A stretch of DNA of 64,000 bases, taken from contig FN649730.1 of NCBI GenBank assembly GCA_000310025.1, forward strand, positions 482,395-546,394, given 5' to 3'. Within the stretch, counting starts at the first letter, position 1, and each line of letters begins with the position of its first letter. This stretch comes from Ectocarpus siliculosus (Eukaryota > Sar > Phaeophyceae > Ectocarpales > Ectocarpaceae). The notes under the pieces were generated by a model. That model saw only the letters and a list, made by a program, of their open reading frames with translations. It had not been told where the DNA came from and ran no database searches. This document shows, one piece after another, positions 22,111-30,779 of the stretch. Made by a program: the position numbers and the translations under genes.

Positions 22111-23308
22111 TGTCGTACTTTCAAGGGACTTGACCTGTTCCTTGACTTGAAAAACGCTGGTGAATGCAACGGTCTCCGTTGCACCAGGGGTTTCTCCACC
22201 TGAACGTGCACGGCAGCGGGCTCATCGTCCGTCGCCACTCCAGGCGTCTTCAGCGCCTGCACGTCACCAACAGCATCAGCGCGCTCCTCAGGCGGCGCCA
22301 CAGCAAGCGCTTCTAGCACCTGCGTATCTCAAGCAGCGCATGCCTTGGGCTGCGCCACAGCAGGCGCCTCCAGCACCTGCGGATATCCAGCAGCGCGCTC
22401 CTCGGGCTTCGCCGCAGCAGGGACTTCTGGCACCTGCGGGTATTCAGCGACGCGCTTCTCTGCTTGCGTCGCGGCGGGCACTTCTTGCACCCGCGGGCAG
22501 TCATCGATTATAATTGAGAAGTCTTCTAGACCCTTGCTACCTCCCCGGACCTGCGTGAACCATGCCTGAGTGGTGGTGGATTCCTGCGATACGTTCGCCT
22601 GTTCTTTGGCGTCCTCCGCCTCATTCGAGAGGCGAAGAGGGCAGTTTTGCCACTGGTGCTCGGTCGAATTGTGGCAGTACCTGCAGCGTCTCTTGCGGTC
22701 TTGGCCATTCTGCTGACCCCGTCCTCGACCTCCACCGGAGTTTTGGTTGCTGCGATCTTTTCCGCGTGCACCTTGGGCGCTTCTAGCGCCACGTCCTCCT
22801 GATGGGTTCCCGTTCGAGTTGGTTCCACCGCTGCTGCTGTTGCCGTTCGAGCTGTTGTTCCCGTCCGCGTTCCTGCCGCCGTTTCCTCGGCGGTTGCGTC
22901 CACGTCCACCGTGTTTACGGAACTCGCGTGCTCCTCCATGCACGGTCGTGTTGAGCGCACGGCCGTGGCTTCCAGAGCCGTCGTCATTGGTAGTATCCTT
23001 GCCCCTGATCTGCAGAGAGTGGAAAGCAGTGGCTCGGTGTGCCACACGTTCAAAATCCAAGTTCAAATCGGAGTTGTCGTCTCGCGACTGCTCGCACACC
23101 AGCGCAGCTTTGAATTGTCCGTATTGCTGGTCAGGTAGCGCGTTCAAGAAGGTGTGGGTTTTGCGAGTCGACACGACCTTGTCACCAAGCGCTTCGAGCT
23201 CTGCGGAAATGCGGCGCAACTCTTGGATTGCGCGCGCGGGGTCGTATTTGTCGGCGGCTGTGACGGACAGGGCTCCTAGCTGTTGCTGCAGCTCTTGCAT
23301 CCTAAACG
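22101..23308 (-). pseudogene. Copia B gag, C-terminal part
   Basis: Continues directly from the N-terminal part at 27773-28158 once element C is removed: ...LEAKYRLTG joins to ...RMQELQQQLGALSV, matching the continuous gag of D. The conserved core (PARAIQELRRISAELEALGD and TFLNALPDQQYGQFKAAL) is followed by a Gly/Asn/Arg-rich nucleocapsid and one zinc knuckle of C-x2-C-x5-H-x4-C form (CRYCHNSTEHQWQNC). A tail of four tandem repeats (EERAAGYPQVLEAPAVA-like, about 22310-22510) follows, then a TGA near 22329 and a further open stretch in frame. The tail repeat is not seen in D. Confidence 0.9.
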
Positions 23309-23313
23309 CTCCA

Positions 23314-23567
23314 TGTTCGTGGGTCTACGGACATGGTTTGGATATGTTAGCCGTACGTACAAGTGTGACGCAGATGGTGTAGAACCTTTTAGGTAGGGGT
23401 ACGGTGATGATGCACCGGGGCCCCCTTTTGTTGTGTGCAGCAGCCCTGCTGCCACTCCTCCTTTCTGAGCACGACAGCGCCCTGGGTACGGGCGTTGCCT
23501 CACCGTCTGAAGTTGATACACTACACAAACAATACCCGATAAGTACGCGGAGTACGGCCGACAAACA
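23314..23567 (+). repeat. 5' LTR of copia C
   Basis: 254 bp, TGTTCGTGGG...GACAAACA, preceded by the target duplication CTCCA. Differences from the 3' LTR are one C/T in GCCCTGCTGCC and one C/T in AAGTACGCGG. Confidence 0.95.
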
Positions 23568-23609
23568 CTCTAGAGTTCTTTGTCCCTCGAGGGATAGCCG
23601 CATCGGGAG

Positions 23610-26546
23610 ATGGCTGTGTCGGACAGCGGTTCGGTCGAAGGGCTGGGGGAAGAGACCTCAGCCATGCAGCAGCAACACGCCGAGGACCCGGCGATTGCGA
23701 GACTGGAGGGCCAGTTATCGCAGCTGATGAGCATAGTAATGGAGCTTAAGAGGAAGGAGCCTGGCGACGCCGTGGCGGGCGATGCCAGTAGGGGCGGCGG
23801 TGCTGCCGTCCCAAGCCAGAGAGAGTCCTTGCCGTCAGAGGGCGGCGGGGCATTTTCCCGGGAAGCGGCCCGTGATGGGCCAAATCACCCGCGGGAAAGC
23901 CGCTGGGACAACATACCGGGAGCGAGTCCTGGGGTTCCAGCGAGAGTGGGGCCTGGCGTAGGAGCTGACCGCGGGGAAGCGAGGGGGTTAAACCCCCCAG
24001 GTGAGATACCCGCAACTCGTGGTAACGGTGATTACATCGATAGCTTCAATCACTCGAAGAAAGTGAACGTGGTGGCCCCTCGCCTTGAGGGGGGCCGCAG
24101 CAGCGGATTTAGCACGTGGCGAAAAGCTTTCATCCAGGCCGCTAAGACCGTGGAACTAGACGGTCAATTCATCCGGAGTACTGAGAGACATGCCCCCGTG
24201 GGCGACCCGAACATGCCCACCTCCACACTTTACAACGACTTGCGCTACACTAGGAGCGAGGTCGCACGTGGGCTCGCCGCGTTCCACTTTATCACTACCG
24301 CCGTGGTGAAAGAAACCGACAAAGCGGTCGTCAGTAGTTGTGTGACGGCGAAGGGGGTCCTCACGGAGCTTGAAAAAGTTTACGACCCCGAGTCGCAGGG
24401 ATCCAAACAAGCCCTGATGAAAGAGATGTTCCGCTTCTCGATCCCGGCACACAGCAGCAGCAATCCGATCGAGCACCTAAGCAAGCTCGAGCAGATATAC
24501 ATGCGCCTACGCGAAAAGGGGCTCAACGCTGACACACCATTTGTCCTCGCACACTTCGTCGACTCGCTTCCACCCGAGTACCAACAAGCGAAGTTCCTGT
24601 TGGAGACGGCGACAAAGCTGGACAGGGGCGAGATCGTCAGGATCGTAAGCACGGTGCACGCGAGCCTCCCGGAGGGGAGGAAGGCCCCGAAGGGCCAGCA
24701 CAAGGCGGAGCATGCTTTCCTCGCGAGCGACGGTAACAGCAGGGGTGGAGCGCCCGGCCGCAGCAGCGGCGGCCGCAACAAGGGTGGCGGCGGCGGTGGT
24801 GGCGGCCAGAAGGGGAAAGGGGGTGGCAGCAAGGGCGGTGGGGGCGGTGGTGGTGGCAACAGCGGCGGAGGCGGCGGCGGCGGTGCAAGTAGCATGCACG
24901 GCCGCTGCTTCCGGTGCGGAGAGAAGGGTCACCAGGCGGCCGCCTGTACCAAGCCCGAGCCCCTGCGATGCGAGATGTGCCTGGGCTACGGACACGACAA
25001 GAGCACGTGCTCGTCCGAGCAGGCGGTGCTCGCGGTGGAGCTGCCGGTCTTGGACGCCACCGCACTGGACGTGGCAGAGGAGGCGCTAGTGGCCCGTGAC
25101 TTCACAAGCGAGTGGAACAGAGTCGTTGATCGAGGGGGTGTAGAGCAGGCCAGGCAGGAAAGGTTTGTGGCCGATACCGGCGCAACCAACCACATGTTCC
25201 CGAGCGCTAACGCGTTCGACAACTACCATGAGTGCGATCGACGTTTGAGTGTCGCCGCAGGGAAGCAAGCCTTCGCCATCGTAGGGTATGGCGACGTGAG
25301 GGTGACCATCGGTTCTCGCGTTGGGACCACAGACCTGTTGCTGAAACGGGTCGCTCATGTGCCAGAGCTCAACTACAACCTCGTGTCCCTCACAGCCCTC
25401 TTGAAACAAACCAAGGGCCGCTTAGCCGCAGACGAGCACGAGCTGGAGGTGTTCGTTGGTGGGGGGGAGTCGGTGTACTTCCCTCTATGGGGGGACCTGT
25501 TCGTTCAGACTGGTCACCGCATAGAGTCGGGTAGGGAACTAGCCTGTGCCATCATTGCTCCTGGTATCGCGAAAGCGAACCGCACCCCCGTTGACATCAA
25601 CGACTTCCACTGCGCGCACGGCCACTCCCACGAGGTGCTGCTGAAGAACACGGCGAAGCAGCAAGGAATGACGCTGGTGGGCCAGCTCCGGGAGTGCATG
25701 GGGTGCTCGACGGCAAAGGGGCTATCCAAGCCCATCCCCAACAGGACGTCAACCCGAGCACCGCTGCCTCCCATTGCAGAGGAGGACGAGGAGCTCACGA
25801 CTGGGGAGCACGAGGGCGGGGGGGGTGCGTCATGCCACGGTGGAGGGAGGGCGGAGGGAGAACCTAAGGATGGAGGTTTCCACCTTGACACGACGGCAAA
25901 CCCGGGGCCCGCGGAGCCGGCCGCGCGCGATGCGCCGGCGGCGCCGCCGGCCGCGCGCCAGGAGTCGGGCGCGGGCGACGCTGGCGATGGCGCCCCCTCG
26001 AGCAGGGAGGGCGCGAGCTTCGCCCCATCTACCACGTCGACCGGGATGGCCGATGTGGGCGGCGGCGAGGACGACCGCCGCAGCAGCAGCAGCAGCAGCA
26101 GCAGCAGCGGTGGCGGCAGCGACAGCGGCAGCGACACGGATATTCCGGCGCTCCGCGGGCCCGAGGAACGGAGGCTCGCCCGCTTTGGCGAGCCGGCCGA
26201 ACTCACCAGCGGCCGACTCAGGGAGAACCCTCGCCGGAACACGAGGTACGAGTCGTCAACGAGTGCCGAAGGTCTGCTCGCCCGCCATGCATCGGCGGCC
26301 GGGCTGCCCACCCTGCCCATCAACAGCACGGAGGAGTACACCCACTGGATGCTCGCGTGTGTGGTCGACGTGGTGGAAGGGCTAGAGGCGAGGGCGGTGC
26401 AAGCGCTGCTGTGCGAGCGCGCGGAGGAGGCTAACATCGCGCGCCAAGAGGCCGAGGGCTTCCTGCTGGGAGCGGAGGACCTCGTGCTCAACTCTCCAGA
26501 CGCCTTCGTGAGGGCCCTGGCGTCGACCGAGGCCGAAGCGAGATGA
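23610..26546 (+). CDS. Copia C gag-protease polyprotein with integrase zinc finger
   Basis: A 978-codon frame starting at an ATG 43 bases past the LTR. About residues 130-350 resemble the copia gag core (SGFSTWRKAFIQAAK, YNDLRYTRSEVARGLAAF, MYMRLREKG-like block). A Gly-rich stretch follows, then two canonical zinc knuckles at about 430-470 (CFRCGEKGHQAAAC and CEMCLGYGHDKSTC). Protease is near 521 with FVADTGATNHMF. At about 666-700 the integrase HHCC finger appears (HCAHGHSHE and CMGCSTAKG). The frame then jumps in phase to the acidic, low-complexity linker (KPIPNRTSTRAPLPPIAEEDEE), so the DDE core was deleted without breaking the frame. A run of about ten AGC-type Ser codons lies near residue 825. 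It may still make Gag and protease. Confidence 0.88.
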   Translation: MAVSDSGSVEGLGEETSAMQQQHAEDPAIARLEGQLSQLMSIVMELKRKEPGDAVAGDASRGGGAAVPSQRESLPSEGGGAFSREAARDGPNHPRESRWDNIPGASPGVPARVGPGVGADRGEARGLNPPGEIPATRGNGDYIDSFNHSKKVNVVAPRLEGGRSSGFSTWRKAFIQAAKTVELDGQFIRSTERHAPVGDPNMPTSTLYNDLRYTRSEVARGLAAFHFITTAVVKETDKAVVSSCVTAKGVLTELEKVYDPESQGSKQALMKEMFRFSIPAHSSSNPIEHLSKLEQIYMRLREKGLNADTPFVLAHFVDSLPPEYQQAKFLLETATKLDRGEIVRIVSTVHASLPEGRKAPKGQHKAEHAFLASDGNSRGGAPGRSSGGRNKGGGGGGGGQKGKGGGSKGGGGGGGGNSGGGGGGGASSMHGRCFRCGEKGHQAAACTKPEPLRCEMCLGYGHDKSTCSSEQAVLAVELPVLDATALDVAEEALVARDFTSEWNRVVDRGGVEQARQERFVADTGATNHMFPSANAFDNYHECDRRLSVAAGKQAFAIVGYGDVRVTIGSRVGTTDLLLKRVAHVPELNYNLVSLTALLKQTKGRLAADEHELEVFVGGGESVYFPLWGDLFVQTGHRIESGRELACAIIAPGIAKANRTPVDINDFHCAHGHSHEVLLKNTAKQQGMTLVGQLRECMGCSTAKGLSKPIPNRTSTRAPLPPIAEEDEELTTGEHEGGGGASCHGGGRAEGEPKDGGFHLDTTANPGPAEPAARDAPAAPPAARQESGAGDAGDGAPSSREGASFAPSTTSTGMADVGGGEDDRRSSSSSSSSSGGGSDSGSDTDIPALRGPEERRLARFGEPAELTSGRLRENPRRNTRYESSTSAEGLLARHASAAGLPTLPINSTEEYTHWMLACVVDVVEGLEARAVQALLCERAEEANIARQEAEGFLLGAEDLVLNSPDAFVRALASTEAEAR

Positions 26547-26568
26547 CGAAAGTGGAGGGGAGTGGCCG

Positions 26569-27170
26569 GTGAGGGAGGCCATCGGCAGCATGATGTGGGT
26601 GTCGACGTTCTCGCGCCCGGACATCTCGTTCGCTGTGCGTGCGGTAGCGCGCCACGCCCATGCCCCTGCCGAGAGGCACTGGAAGGCGATACGGAAGATC
26701 TTCGCCTACCTCAAAGAGACGAGGGACCTCGGGATCACCTATAAACGGGGATCGGGGCTGGGGCTGGCGGTGTACGTGGACGCTAGCTACGCCGACGCTG
26801 AGGATAGACGTTCGGTGTCAGGGCTGGCAACAACGGTTGGAGGAACCGTCATCAGCCACGGTAGCAAGACGCAAGCTATCGTATCTTTGTCGTCTACGGA
26901 GGCAGAGTACATTGCTGCCGGAGAGGGTGTGAAAGAAGCTTTGTTTGTGCGTGCAGTGCTCTCGTTTATTGCCCCACAGACCAGTGGCGGTAGCATTCAG
27001 GTCCTTGAGGACAATCAGGGGGCCATGGCCTTGCTTGGTGCAGAACCCCCTTAGCTCAGCGCGTAGCAAGCACATCGACGTGCGGTACCACTTCATTAGT
27101 GGATTGTTTAGGTCGGGTGACATCTCGATCAAGTTTGTGTCGACGTCGGAGCAACCTGCAGTACCACCGG
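26569..27170 (+). pseudogene. Copia C RNase H remnant
   Basis: From REAIGSMMWVSTFSRPDISF onwards this is the end of the reverse transcriptase connection and the RNase H domain: YVDASYADAEDRRSVSG, SLSSTEAEYIAAGEG, LEDNQGAMALL and, after a frame change near 27050, SKHIDVRYHFISGLF. It is out of frame with the upstream polyprotein, and the whole reverse transcriptase palm is absent, so it is a remnant. Confidence 0.88.
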
Positions 27171-27513
27171 AAAAAGCTGATGAATTTGCCGGAGCTTCTG
27201 TAGGATTTTTTAGCGCTTGGGGAAGGTCATGTATACCATGCGGGGAAAGATGCATTACTGTCGCGGGCTGTGTCCCATTGGCAGGAGTAGGAGGCTTGCC
27301 TCGCATTCTTGTCTTCGCCTTGGCCTTCCTGATAAGTGCGGCCGTTGTGATCCGCCGTGATAGCAATGGTTTGTGTTGGATGGGGTTTATTTTCGAGGGG
27401 TTTTGCCCGGGCGCCGGGTTTCCCCTCGACCACCGTATTGGCATTTTATTGATGTATCCGGGGTGTTTTTGCCCCACTGATGGTTAGTCACTTGCGTGAA
27501 GAACCAGGGAGGG

Positions 27514-27767
27514 TGTTCGTGGGTCTACGGACATGGTTTGGATATGTTAGCCGTACGTACAAGTGTGACGCAGATGGTGTAGAACCTTTTAGGTAGGGGT
27601 ACGGTGATGATGCACCGGGGCCCCCTTTTGTTGTGTGCAGCAGCCCTGTTGCCACTCCTCCTTTCTGAGCACGACAGCGCCCTGGGTACGGGCGTTGCCT
27701 CACCGTCTGAAGTTGATACACTACACAAACAATACCCGATAAGTATGCGGAGTACGGCCGACAAACA
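27514..27767 (+). repeat. 3' LTR of copia C
   Basis: 254 bp, preceded by the purine-rich AACCAGGGAGGG (candidate polypurine tract) and followed by the target duplication CTCCA (27768-27772). Confidence 0.95.
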
Positions 27768-27772
27768 CTCCA

Positions 27773-28158
27773 GTCAATCGGTACTTTGCTTCCAGGGCGA
27801 GAAATGCAGCACGTCCGTCACCCCACTCCTCAGGATAAACGGTGTTGAAGCACCCTACGACTAGAGACGCAGCACTCTGAAATCCCTCGGCGCACTCCGA
27901 CGTCGCTAAATCAAGCCGCGTGAACAGCCTACCGTTCTTTTGTTTGAAAGCACGCTTCTTGGTCTCGTACGCCGCGACAGCATCCGCCGTGCCATCCACC
28001 GGAGCTTCCGGAGCCTTCTCCGTCCCAGACATAACCTCGCCCAGGCCGGTTTCGTACATGATCGAGCGGAACAAACTCAACCATCTGTGGTACTCATTAG
28101 GATTTCCGTTGAACGGGACGTATCCTTGCTTGAAGATGTTTGCAGACGACGTAGACAT
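27773..28158 (-). pseudogene. Copia B gag, N-terminal part
   Basis: Starts at ATG 28158 (MSTSSANIFKQGYVPFNG), 43 bases inside the 5' LTR. It aligns along its whole length with the gag of D (compare VPFNGNPNEYHRW with APFSGKPAHYNSW and TGLGEVMSGTEKAP with AGLGEIMTGAEREP). It stops at the insertion point of C after LEAKYRLTG. The remainder is at 22101-23308. Confidence 0.92.
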
Positions 28159-28178
28159 GATGACTCGATGTGATTACC

Positions 28179-28201
28179 GACCAAACGCGAGGCTCATAAC
28201 C
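28179..28201 (-). promoter_or_regulatory. Primer-binding site of copia B, half-tRNA-Met type
   Basis: Directly after the 5' LTR the minus strand reads GGTTATGAGCC TCGCG. GGTTATGAGCC is complementary to a CAT-anticodon loop and stem rather than to a tRNA 3' end, as in the half-tRNA primer of Drosophila copia. D has the same 11 bases at the same place. Confidence 0.65.
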
Positions 28202-28421
28202 TGACAGCAGTTCAGCAGTTGTCTGGGCTGCCGTGTGCTGCTGTGTAGTTGGCAGTAGTGGCGCAGTTTGGGTAGATAAACACACAGTGATTCATTAACA
28301 TACAAAGCGACCAATCCTGCCTTCACCTGACGGTTACAGACTTGAAGTCACGCCTTCACAATACTGCACAAAACCCATGCAGTAGAATAGAGTCAGTTCT
28401 TGCACTACAATACTCCTGACA
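28202..28421 (-). repeat. 5' LTR of copia B
   Basis: 220 bp; followed outside by the target duplication GTTAT (28422-28426). Confidence 0.95.
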
Positions 28422-28659
28422 GTTATCACGGAGACTTATCAACAAGAAGTTTGAAGGCCGACTGAGAAGGTTTCAAGACACAATTTACAAGTACTTAAGC
28501 GACGATGGCAAGCGCAACGTCAAAACTTCACAAGAAGAAAAGTGCATACTCACTTGTAAAAAAAAGAAAAGGCCGGATGCCGACCTATGGCTCTCTCGGA
28601 ATGTAGGGATCACAATTTCCAACAGGTATATTCCACAAGCATGTACGGACATTACATAG

Positions 28660-29367
28660 TATATATATGAAGGTACTGGGTAGAGAGAGATCGGAACGTT
28701 TTTTAATGTGAAGACACAACAACAACACACCAATGATGAAGTTCGATCCGTCCTGCGTCGTTCGGTGTAAAATGATAAATGCGAAAGATGGATATTGCGT
28801 AAAGATCCAGCGGTCTTTTTCGGCAGTGGCAAAGAAACATGCAACCAACCACACGTTGCAAAAAAAAAAAAGCTGAGCGAGATACCGTAGGAAATAGAAC
28901 ACCGCCTTCTCTGTTGTTGCAGGCAGGTTTGCTTCCACAACCCGGAACCCAACCCACTCTTGTATTTCGGCCTACAAGACTCCAATCGACACAAGCACCG
29001 GTAGGAGAGTGTGTGGCAGATGCCGTGACAGCGCGCCTCCACTCTCCTACGACATCTATGTACAGTAGTACTGCTGTCGTTGTAGCACCATGTGGAAGAT
29101 CTCCGAGGGGTCCTCCTACTACGCGGTAACGACAACATGGCGAGAGCTCTACGTGTACCTGTTGTCGACACATGTGGCAGCCGCACGACACACGAACGGA
29201 TGTTTGCATCGCATTGTACTATGGTTCGCCGTGACAGGAAGTATCCCATCCAGTTAGGTCGTTGCCGTAGTACGCGGACGTCGTTCGGCGTATAGCCCAT
29301 ACTGCTGTAGCAAAAACACAGCAGTAATCGAGCTATGCATGCGATTTTTTGCTCTGGTTCACTTTTG
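28660..29367. other. No gene established
   Basis: A 168-codon minus-strand frame (28703-29209) and others overlap without a domain. At 28915-28995 a phrase (TTCCACAACCCG ... TCGGCCTACAAGACTCCAATC) recurs across the D insertion (29360-29372 joined to 32101-32155), so D landed in a second copy of a short repeat. Confidence 0.35.
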
Positions 29368-29372
29368 CCTCC

Positions 29373-29607
29373 TGTTGGAGTATTTGTGTACAAGAACGAC
29401 CGTGGTTCTACTGCATGGGTTCTGTGCAGTATTGTGAAGGCGTGTTTACCAAGTCTGTAACCGTCAGGTGAAGACAGCTTGGGCGTCTGAGTGTGGATAA
29501 TAAATAAATCACTCTGTGTTTACCCTACCTACACCTCGCATGAACAACGCCAGCAGCTCGAGAGGACAGCGTCCCTCGCTGCACAGCGTGAGCCACTTCG
29601 CCCAATA
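29373..29607 (+). repeat. 5' LTR of element D
   Basis: 235 bp. It contains an internal copy of the polypurine-like GAGAGGACA at about 29562-29570, and a TAATAAATAAATCACT block around 29499-29515 that could carry the RNA 3'-end signal. Confidence 0.94.
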
Positions 29608-29630
29608 GGTTATGAGCCAACGTGGTAGGT
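29608..29630 (+). promoter_or_regulatory. Primer-binding site of element D, half-tRNA-Met type
   Basis: GGTTATGAGCC AACGTGG follows the LTR without a gap. The first 11 bases match the site in B; the next bases differ. Confidence 0.65.
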
Positions 29631-29648
29631 AAACCACATCGAGTCACA

Positions 29649-30776
29649 ATGTCCTCCGCCAATCCTATCCTGAAGGGATATGCACCGTTCAGCGGAAAGC
29701 CGGCGCACTACAATAGCTGGATTTCTCTCCAGCGAGCCCTCATGTTCGAAGCAGGCCTGGGAGAGATCATGACTGGGGCGGAGAGAGAGCCTGCGGCACT
29801 GACTGGAAATCCATCCCCGACCGAAAGATCGGCTCATCAGGTACTCGTGAAAGCGTTCAAAGAGAAGAATGGCAAACTTCATACCCGCCTGGTTCTTGCG
29901 ACGACGGACTGTCCGGAAGGATACGACAGTCCTGCAGCGGTCGTAGTCCAAACCTATGCACCGATAGGGTTGGACGGGTTTGGTGACGGACGCAGCGCGA
30001 TTGTAGCGCTCGAAGCAAAGTTTCGGTCGAGGGGGACAGTTCGCATGCAAGAACTGCACGCACAATTTGCAGAACTTGCCGTAACCGAAGTCGATGCCTA
30101 TGATCCAGCTCGGACTGTTCAGGAATTGCGCCGCATATGCATTGAGTTAGACGCTCTCGGCGACAAAGTAGTCGAGGCAAGGAAGACCCACGCGTTTATC
30201 AATGCACTCCCAGACGAACTATACGGCGCTTTCAAGGCTGCTCTTGTGATTGATTCGCAACGAGCTGGCAGCGACCCGAAATTCGAAGATCTCGCAGAAA
30301 TGGCGGAGAAGTACCATGCTGGTCAAATCCGGGGGAAAGTAACCACCTATAATGGTGATTCTGGCAGCGACAGCCGTGCGCTGAACACAGTAATGCACGA
30401 AGGAGCGCGTGGATTCCGCAAACAAGGTGGTCGTGGAGGGAGAAGTCGTCGCGGACGAGGCGGTGGCAACAACTCGTCGAACGGCCCGTCGAGCGGAAAC
30501 AACTTTGCGTCGAACCGAAACCATGGGACACGCGGGCTGACGGACGGCGGAAAAGGTGCAGCAAGTGCGGGAGGTAGTGCAAAACAAGGAAACGAAGCGT
30601 CAGGGCAGGACAATGGTAAGAACCGTAAAGGACGTTGTCGGTACTGCAGAAACTCAAGAGGACATGGGTGGTACGACTGCCCACTGCGCGCGACGCACAT
30701 AGAAGAAGACAAGGAAGAAATAACCGAGCAGGCGAACACTGCTGTCGGGAAAGAAACAACTACCCAGGCATGGTAG
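29649..30776 (+). CDS. Element D Gag
   Basis: About 375 codons, ATG at 29649 (MSSANPILKGYAPFSG), chosen because B gag starts equivalently. The copia gag core occupies about residues 15-210 (ALEAKFRSRGTVRMQELH, YDPARTVQELRRICIELDAL, HAFINALPDELYGAFKAAL). A Gly/Arg/Asn-rich basic segment follows, then one zinc knuckle of C-x2-C-x5-H-x4-C form (CRYCRNSRGHGWYDC) near residue 337, one residue longer than the canonical spacing. The frame is uninterrupted, unlike the gag genes of A and B. Gag would assemble particles and package RNA; with no enzymes encoded, reverse transcription must be supplied in trans. Confidence 0.92.
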   Translation: MSSANPILKGYAPFSGKPAHYNSWISLQRALMFEAGLGEIMTGAEREPAALTGNPSPTERSAHQVLVKAFKEKNGKLHTRLVLATTDCPEGYDSPAAVVVQTYAPIGLDGFGDGRSAIVALEAKFRSRGTVRMQELHAQFAELAVTEVDAYDPARTVQELRRICIELDALGDKVVEARKTHAFINALPDELYGAFKAALVIDSQRAGSDPKFEDLAEMAEKYHAGQIRGKVTTYNGDSGSDSRALNTVMHEGARGFRKQGGRGGRSRRGRGGGNNSSNGPSSGNNFASNRNHGTRGLTDGGKGAASAGGSAKQGNEASGQDNGKNRKGRCRYCRNSRGHGWYDCPLRATHIEEDKEEITEQANTAVGKETTTQAW

Positions 30777-30779
30777 AGA

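Larger units (their letters stand above)
23314..27767 (+). mobile_element. Copia element C, nested in the gag of B, internally deleted
   Basis: 4454-bp element on the plus strand with 254-bp LTRs (two mismatches by eye), target duplication CTCCA (23309-23313 and 27768-27772). It contains gag, protease and the zinc finger of integrase in one long frame, but the integrase catalytic core and essentially all of the reverse transcriptase are missing; RNase H remains as a separate frame. It sits inside gag of B, so it arrived after B. It cannot move alone. The LTR is unrelated to those of A, B or D. Confidence 0.95.
18507..28421 (-). mobile_element. Copia element B (host of nested element C)
   Basis: Ty1/copia element on the minus strand with 220-bp LTRs (two mismatches by eye) and the target duplication GTTAT (18502-18506 and 28422-28426). 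Without the nested element C it is about 5.5 kb. Order: 5' LTR, primer site, gag (split by C), protease, integrase, reverse transcriptase, RNase H, a 3' segment with repeated polypurine motifs, 3' LTR. Three in-frame stops and one frameshift separate the domains, so it is inactive as written, but most domains are otherwise whole. Its LTR, primer site and polypurine repeats resemble those of D. Confidence 0.95.
18308..28659 (+). pseudogene. Unknown open reading frame split by copia B
   Basis: Removing copia B and one copy of its GTTAT duplication joins 18308-18506 to 28427-28659 as one open frame of about 144 codons ending at TAG 28657-28659. The left part ends ...VKVKAQVITAYDSCAEKL and the right part continues SRRLINKKFEGRLRRFQ. 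The product is rich in Lys and Arg and I do not recognise it. No ATG starts the left part (the track of open codons begins at a GTG), so it may be an exon: an acceptor-like CAG lies near 18410 and a donor-like CAACAGGTAT near 28621-28630. It could be a host gene exon or part of an older element. The open frame across the junction is what I see; its reality as a gene is inference. Confidence 0.35.

Noticed and set aside
25514-26491. 325-codon minus-strand frame, Ser/Pro-rich
   Set aside because: Antisense of the copia C polyprotein.
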